Shown here one piece after another: positions 29,990-34,063 of a stretch of DNA of 34,063 nucleotides. The stretch is from an uncultured Olsenella sp. (GTDB lineage: Bacteria; Actinomycetota; Coriobacteriia; Coriobacteriales; Atopobiaceae): the NCBI GenBank assembly GCA_900540955.1, contig UQIF01000024.1:1-34063 (forward strand), given 5' to 3'. Position 1 is the stretch's first letter. Every line of letters begins with the position of its first letter. A program made the position numbers and the translations under genes. The notes under the pieces are model-generated. The model searched no databases. It was given only the letters and a program-made list of their open reading frames with translations, and was not told where the DNA came from.

Positions 29990-31444
29990 CTACTGAACCT
30001 GGGCAATCATGGCGAGGTTCGTGGAGGTGGTGTAGTCACCCTGACGCGGCGAGGTCTGGGGATCGCCGGCGGTAAGGATCACGATATCGCCGGACTCAAC
30101 GACCTTGTTCTGCTTGGCGGTGGTCAGCGCGTTGTAGAGCGTGCCGGTAAGGGCGCCCTGCTCGGTGGTGCGGAACGCGTACACGCCCCAGTAGAAGCAA
30201 GTGCGGCGCACGGCTTCCTCGGAGGGGGACATGGCGTACAGAGGCACCTTCGGACGGAACTTGGAGACAAGACGAGCGGAGCGGCCGGAGTGCGTCGGGA
30301 CGATGATGCACTTGGCGTTGACTCGGTCAGCCATCTCGACGGCGGCGAAGCCGGTTGCGCCGTTCACGTTGCGAACACCGTGGCGGTCGTAGTACGTCTT
30401 GTTCTCCTGAACGTACTTCTCGGTCTCCTTGCAGATGTCAGACATGGTGCTGACAGCGTCGATCGGGTACTTGCCGGCAGCAGTCTCGCCGGAGAGCATG
30501 ACGCAGTCGGTGCCGTCGTAGACAGCATTAGCGACGTCGTTGACCTCCGCGCGGGTCGGGCGCGGGTTGCGCTGCATGGAGTCGAGCATCTGAGTGGCGG
30601 TAATAACCGGCTTGTAGTGCTCGGCGCACTTCTTGATGATGGTCTTCTGGATGTGCGGCACCTGAGCGGCCGGGACCTCGACGCCGAGGTCGCCACGGGC
30701 GACCATGATGCCGTCGGAAACGTGCAGAATCTCATCGAAGTTCTGGACGCCGAGGGCGCTCTCGATCTTCGGGAAGATCATGACGTTGGGGGCGCCCATC
30801 TCAATGCAGATGTTGCGAATCTCCTCAACGGCCTTGGCGTCGCGGATAAAGGACGCGGCAATGGCATCGATGCCGAGCTCGCAGCCGAACATGATGTCAG
30901 CGCGATCCTGGGGGGTAACGGAGGGAAGGCCGACGTTGACATTGGGGACGTTGACGCCCTTCTTCTCGCCGATCTCACCGCCGTTGGTGACCACACAGTA
31001 CATGTCCTGGCCATCGACGTGGTCGACCTCAAGGCCGATCAGGCCGTCGTCGATCAGGATGATGGAGCCCTTCTCGACCTCAGACGGAAGGTTGAGATAG
31101 TCGAGCGAGATGTGCTCAGCGGTGCCGTGGAAGTCCTCAGAGGTCTCCTGGGCGGTCACGACAAGGGTGTCGCCGGTCTTGACGGTAACCTTCTTGCCGT
31201 CCTCGAGCAGGCCGGTGCGAATCTCGGGGCCCTTGGTGTCGAGCAGAATCGCCACGGGAATGCCGAGCTCAGAAGAGAGGCGACGAACCTTCTCGATCAT
31301 CGAGCGGTGATACTGGTGAGAGCCGTGGGAGAAGTTGAAGCGAGCGACGTTCATGCCGTGCAGGATGAGCTGGCGCAGAACCTCCTCGTCCTCGGTAGCC
31401 GGACCCATGGTGCAAACGATCTTGGTCTTCTTGCTGTAAGCCAT
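29990..31444 (-). CDS. pyk: Pyruvate kinase
   Basis: 484-aa glycolytic enzyme converting PEP and ADP to pyruvate and ATP. Conserved features are KKTKIVCTMGPA, MNVARFNFSHGSH, LLDTKGPEIRTG, IFPKIES with the catalytic lysine, VARGDLGVE, and ATQMLDSMQRNPRPTRAEVNDVANAVYDG. The C-terminal domain is full length, with ADRVNAKCIIVPTHSGRSARLVSKFRPKVP. ATG 31444 follows AAAGGG. It lies 65 bp downstream of a D-lactate dehydrogenase gene on the same strand, so pyruvate formation and its reduction to lactate are encoded side by side. A strong terminator follows. Confidence 0.98.
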   Translation of the reverse strand: MAYSKKTKIVCTMGPATEDEEVLRQLILHGMNVARFNFSHGSHQYHRSMIEKVRRLSSELGIPVAILLDTKGPEIRTGLLEDGKKVTVKTGDTLVVTAQETSEDFHGTAEHISLDYLNLPSEVEKGSIILIDDGLIGLEVDHVDGQDMYCVVTNGGEIGEKKGVNVPNVNVGLPSVTPQDRADIMFGCELGIDAIAASFIRDAKAVEEIRNICIEMGAPNVMIFPKIESALGVQNFDEILHVSDGIMVARGDLGVEVPAAQVPHIQKTIIKKCAEHYKPVITATQMLDSMQRNPRPTRAEVNDVANAVYDGTDCVMLSGETAAGKYPIDAVSTMSDICKETEKYVQENKTYYDRHGVRNVNGATGFAAVEMADRVNAKCIIVPTHSGRSARLVSKFRPKVPLYAMSPSEEAVRRTCFYWGVYAFRTTEQGALTGTLYNALTTAKQNKVVESGDIVILTAGDPQTSPRQGDYTTSTNLAMIAQVQ

Positions 31445-31509
31445 GTCTTTCCCTTTCTACAAGCTAAAAATTTCATTGATCAGGCGTCAGGCGCGCCGAA
31501 TAGCTATGT

Positions 31510-32511
31510 CTAGCAAACCACCGAACGATCGACGAAATCAGTGCCGTTGGCAAGCGCGCGGGCATTGTCGAGCGTGACGCGCGCGATCTCGCCGAGAGCT
31601 TCCTTGGTGAAGAACGCCTGGTGAGAAGTCATGACGACGTTCGGGAAGGAGCACAGGCGAGAAGTGACGGAGTCGACGATCTCGCCGGAGCGGTTCTGGT
31701 AGACGTTCGGGCCCTCCTCGTCGTAGACGTCGAGGCCGGCGGCACCGATCTTTCCGGAAAGGATGCCGCGGATGAGCGCCTGGGTGTCGACAAGACCGCC
31801 ACGGCCGGTGTTCACGAAGATGACGCCGTCCTTCATCTTGGAAATGGACTCGTCGTTGATCATGTGGCGGCTCTGCTCGTTAAGGAAGGCGTGCAGCGAA
31901 ATCAGGTCGCTGCGACGGTATAGCTCGTCGTAATCGACGTACTCGTCAACGATGCCGTCGTCGACGAGCTTCTGGTTCGGGTAGAGGTCGCTGCCGAGAA
32001 CCTTCATGCCGAAGCCCTTGCAGATGCGGCAGAGCGCGGCGCCAATACGACCGGTGCCGACGATACCGGCGGTCTTGCCGTGCAGGGTCTCGCCGACGAG
32101 GCCCTCAAGGTTGAAGTCGTTCTCACGAACGCGGATATAGCCCTTGTGAATGCGGCGGTTGGCGCAAAGAGCAAGGCCCATGGCGTGCTCGGCGATGGCC
32201 TCGGGCGAGTATGCGGGAACACGGGTGACCTTAAGGCCGAGATCCTCAGCAACGGGCACGTTGACGGCATCGAAACCTGCGCAGCGCATGAGAACGAGCT
32301 TGACCCCGAAACCAGCGAGAATCTCGAGGGTCATAGCGCCAGCGTCGGCATTGACGAAGGCGCAGACGGCATCGTAGCCACGAGCAAGGGCGGCAGTCAT
32401 CGGAGTAAGGTTGGTCTCGATGAAGTCGATCTTGATTTCAGGGTAATCCTTGAGCTCCTTAGTGAAGGAGTCCTTGTCGTAGCTCGCGGTACCGTAGAAC
32501 AGAATCTTCAT
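31510..32511 (-). CDS. ldhA: D-lactate dehydrogenase (2-hydroxyacid dehydrogenase family)
   Basis: 333-aa NAD-dependent D-2-hydroxyacid dehydrogenase, expected to reduce pyruvate to D-lactate. Features are LMRCAGFDAVNVPVAEDLGLKVTRVPAYSPEAIAEHAMGL, the Rossmann motif GIVGTGRIG, VNTGRGGLVD with the catalytic arginine, DEEGP with the catalytic glutamate region, and TSHQAFFT with the catalytic histidine. The pattern is that of fermentative LdhA, not of 3-phosphoglycerate or glyoxylate enzymes. ATG 32511 follows AAGGGAAACGCG. It is upstream of pyk. Substrate specificity between pyruvate and other 2-ketoacids is inferred. Confidence 0.92.
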   Translation of the reverse strand: MKILFYGTASYDKDSFTKELKDYPEIKIDFIETNLTPMTAALARGYDAVCAFVNADAGAMTLEILAGFGVKLVLMRCAGFDAVNVPVAEDLGLKVTRVPAYSPEAIAEHAMGLALCANRRIHKGYIRVRENDFNLEGLVGETLHGKTAGIVGTGRIGAALCRICKGFGMKVLGSDLYPNQKLVDDGIVDEYVDYDELYRRSDLISLHAFLNEQSRHMINDESISKMKDGVIFVNTGRGGLVDTQALIRGILSGKIGAAGLDVYDEEGPNVYQNRSGEIVDSVTSRLCSFPNVVMTSHQAFFTKEALGEIARVTLDNARALANGTDFVDRSVVC

Positions 32512-32569
32512 CGCGTTTCCCTTCGAATATCCGCACGCATCTACGCACGGTTTAACCCTACGCTTGCCT

Positions 32570-32575
32570 AGTATA
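32570..32575 (-). promoter_or_regulatory. -10 element of the ldhA promoter
   Basis: TATACT on the minus strand, about 60 bp before the ldhA start; the -35 is weak (a TATTAC-like hexamer 17 bp upstream). No Rex-type TTGTGA…TCACAA site is visible. The remainder of the 135-bp gap is AT-rich and shows no clear terminator for the upstream GH13 gene. Confidence 0.4.
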
Positions 32576-32646
32576 AATCAGGTGAGCGGTAGGTAATAGC
32601 GTCGCAAACGGTCAATATAAACGAATTTTAATGGGAAACCCGGTTG

Positions 32647-33975
32647 CTATTCACATTTCCAATAGTAAGTTGAGTAAGGCGCAAGCACTGATCCACCTCC
32701 GAAGTCATGAGGCTCGCCGGAGATAAGGTCAACAGAAGTTCCCGATTGAGCGTCGAAGTGCATGGTCACAGTATCTGCCGAGGCATTGACGGCAACGATG
32801 ACCCGCTCATCCTCGAAGACCCTTTGGAAAACTAGCTGCTTAGGCTGAACCTCTAGCTGCTCATAAGACCCCCAGATGATAGCCTTGCTCGCAGCACGGG
32901 CCTTGCCAAGAGCCGCTATCCAATCTGTGAGCCGGTTCCACTCGGGACCATCAAGAGCTGGACGCAGCTCATGATCCCCGAATTTCTGCTCGCCCTCGAT
33001 TCCCCACTCGCTCCCGTAATAGACGCACGGGACGCCTGCCATGCCGAACAAAAGCCCATAGAGGGGCTTAAGTTGTTGTTTATCCTCGAGTTTAGTGGCA
33101 ATGCGAGGAACGTCATGGTTGTCGACGAAATCCAACAGATGCTTGCCGGTATACAGATCCCAAGGGTGACTGCCGCTCTGCCTCTCGAGTGCATAGGCCA
33201 CCTCATGCATGTTGGAAGAATTCATGGAGGACCAGAGCCCCTTGTACGCCTCATAGTTCGTCACAGAGTCGCACAGGGCGTCGCCCATCCATAAGTTATA
33301 GTCACCGAACATCGTCTCGCCAAGAAGAAGGAACTTGCTGCCCTTCTTTAACGAAATTTCGTCGGCAACGCGACGCAAATATCCAAGGAATCCTCGATCA
33401 AGGCAGTAGGCGACATCAAGCCGAAGACCATCGATATCGTAGTCTCGTTCCCAGCCACGAATCACATCAGCAAGATAATCGTTGAGTTCGCAGCATTGGT
33501 GATTCAATTTGATGAGATATGGAACACCTTGCCACGTCGAATAAGAAAACCCGTCATTCCACTCGTTATTGCCGTTCCAGTCGATCTCAAACCAACTGGC
33601 GTACTCAGAGTCCCACCGTTTTTCCTGAACATCCCTAAATGCCCAGAAACCTCGGCCGACGTGGTTGAAAACACCATCAAGGAGCACGTGAATACCCGAC
33701 TTATGGCACGCGTCGACCAAGTGACGCAAGTCATCGGCGTCGCCAAGCCGGCAATCCACCCTCGTGTAATCGCTCATGTCATAGCCATGAGAAAGACTCT
33801 CAAATATAGGATTGAGAATCAGGCAAGAAACTCCCAGCCTATTGAGATGCTCGATCCAACCGTCATCCATTAACTTACAAAGACGATGCGACTGAACGCC
33901 GTCGTTTTCATACGGTGCTCCGCATAACCCGAGGGGATATATTTGGTAGCAGAAAGAAGGCTCAAACCAACTCAT
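32647..33975 (-). CDS. GH13 alpha-amylase-family glycosidase
   Basis: 442-aa GH13 enzyme without a signal peptide, so it probably acts on imported maltodextrins or glycogen. The four family regions are DGVFNH (100-105), GLRLDVAY with nucleophile Asp187, LLLGETMFGD with acid/base Glu220 and FVDNHD with Asp288. A beta-sandwich C-domain ends STYYWKCE. ATG 33975 follows GGAGGAA. Its composition is clearly more AT-rich than most neighbours, by eye near balanced, while genes to the left are about two-thirds GC, a possible sign of transfer or different expression class. The subfamily (neopullulanase-like, cyclomaltodextrinase-like or other) is not settled. Confidence 0.93.
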   Translation of the reverse strand: MSWFEPSFCYQIYPLGLCGAPYENDGVQSHRLCKLMDDGWIEHLNRLGVSCLILNPIFESLSHGYDMSDYTRVDCRLGDADDLRHLVDACHKSGIHVLLDGVFNHVGRGFWAFRDVQEKRWDSEYASWFEIDWNGNNEWNDGFSYSTWQGVPYLIKLNHQCCELNDYLADVIRGWERDYDIDGLRLDVAYCLDRGFLGYLRRVADEISLKKGSKFLLLGETMFGDYNLWMGDALCDSVTNYEAYKGLWSSMNSSNMHEVAYALERQSGSHPWDLYTGKHLLDFVDNHDVPRIATKLEDKQQLKPLYGLLFGMAGVPCVYYGSEWGIEGEQKFGDHELRPALDGPEWNRLTDWIAALGKARAASKAIIWGSYEQLEVQPKQLVFQRVFEDERVIVAVNASADTVTMHFDAQSGTSVDLISGEPHDFGGGSVLAPYSTYYWKCE

Positions 33976-34006
33976 GGAATTTCCTCCCAAATTGAGGCCT
34001 TCCCGA

Positions 34007-34012
34007 AGTATA
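34007..34012 (-). promoter_or_regulatory. Putative -10 of the GH13 gene
   Basis: TATACT on the minus strand, 31 bp before the ATG. The -35 position would fall at 34030-34035 and shows no good match. The sequence beyond 34038 is adapter, so further upstream elements are missing. Confidence 0.4.
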
Positions 34013-34038
34013 GCCGAGACACGAAAAGGAGGCCCCCG

Positions 34039-34063
34039 AGATCGGAAGAGCACACGTCTGAAC
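34039..34063. other. Illumina TruSeq adapter at the contig end
   Basis: The last 25 bases read AGATCGGAAGAGCACACG and continue exactly as the standard TruSeq read-1 adapter. This is not biological sequence: the assembly kept untrimmed adapter. Open frames starting MLFRS on the minus strand come from it. Confidence 0.98.

Noticed and set aside
33976..34053. Longer GH13 start beginning MLFRSRGPP
   Set aside because: The extra residues are translated from adapter sequence and the internal ATG has a good GGAGGAA site.

Overview
The window is about 34 kb of high-GC bacterial DNA. It is tightly packed and almost every gene lies on the minus strand. Many starts are GTG or TTG, and TGATG, ATGA and GTGA stop/start overlaps are frequent. 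Gene content (Tad pilus without an outer-membrane secretin, fermentative D-lactate dehydrogenase, Tat-type lipoproteins, subtype-B tannase) suggests a gut or oral actinobacterium of the Coriobacteriia, Collinsella/Olsenella-like. That assignment is an inference from gene content and base composition; no rRNA or ribosomal protein gene is present to confirm it. The right edge ends in Illumina adapter sequence, so this is the raw end of an assembled contig.

Layout. 1-3.3 kb is a methionine-themed block: metG (cut by the window edge), a divergent LysR regulator and a MetE-like methyltransferase, with a triple LysR-type operator at exact 26-bp phasing between metG and lysR. 3.4-10.4 kb is a series of minus-strand housekeeping and secreted-enzyme genes: rsmI, a GH5-like protein that seems to have lost both catalytic glutamates, queD, a GH3 N-acetylhexosaminidase lipoprotein, a Tat-exported subtype-B tannase lipoprotein and a DegV protein. 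10.4-12.8 kb holds an acylphosphatase, upp, tRNA-Phe, a frame-disrupted macro-domain gene, a 31-bp perfect inverted repeat, and an intergenic array of five 22-bp repeats (three direct, two inverted) on a strict 41-bp period. 12.8-15.5 kb holds a DUF2207 membrane protein and a HigB/HigA-type toxin-antitoxin pair.

15.5-25.3 kb is one long minus-strand Tad/Flp pilus operon: cpaB, tadZ, tadA, tadB, tadC, flp, a one-TM protein, three further pilin-like or TadE/F-like genes, a large Cys-rich TadG-like surface protein, then DUF192 and zinc-ribbon/FHA proteins. The ATPase (TadA), the localisation factor (TadZ) and the platform (TadB/C) assemble the Flp fibre, and the TadE/F/G-like proteins probably form minor or surface components. 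No prepilin peptidase gene lies in the operon, so it must be elsewhere. One TadE gene has no in-frame start, apparently because one G is missing from a homopolymer.

25.7-34 kb holds rsgA, a P2A Ca2+-type ATPase with a structured leader, a palindromic intergenic cassette, pyk, a D-lactate dehydrogenase and a GH13 alpha-amylase-family enzyme. Pyk and D-LDH are the end of a lactate fermentation route. The GH13 gene is visibly more AT-rich than the rest of the window.
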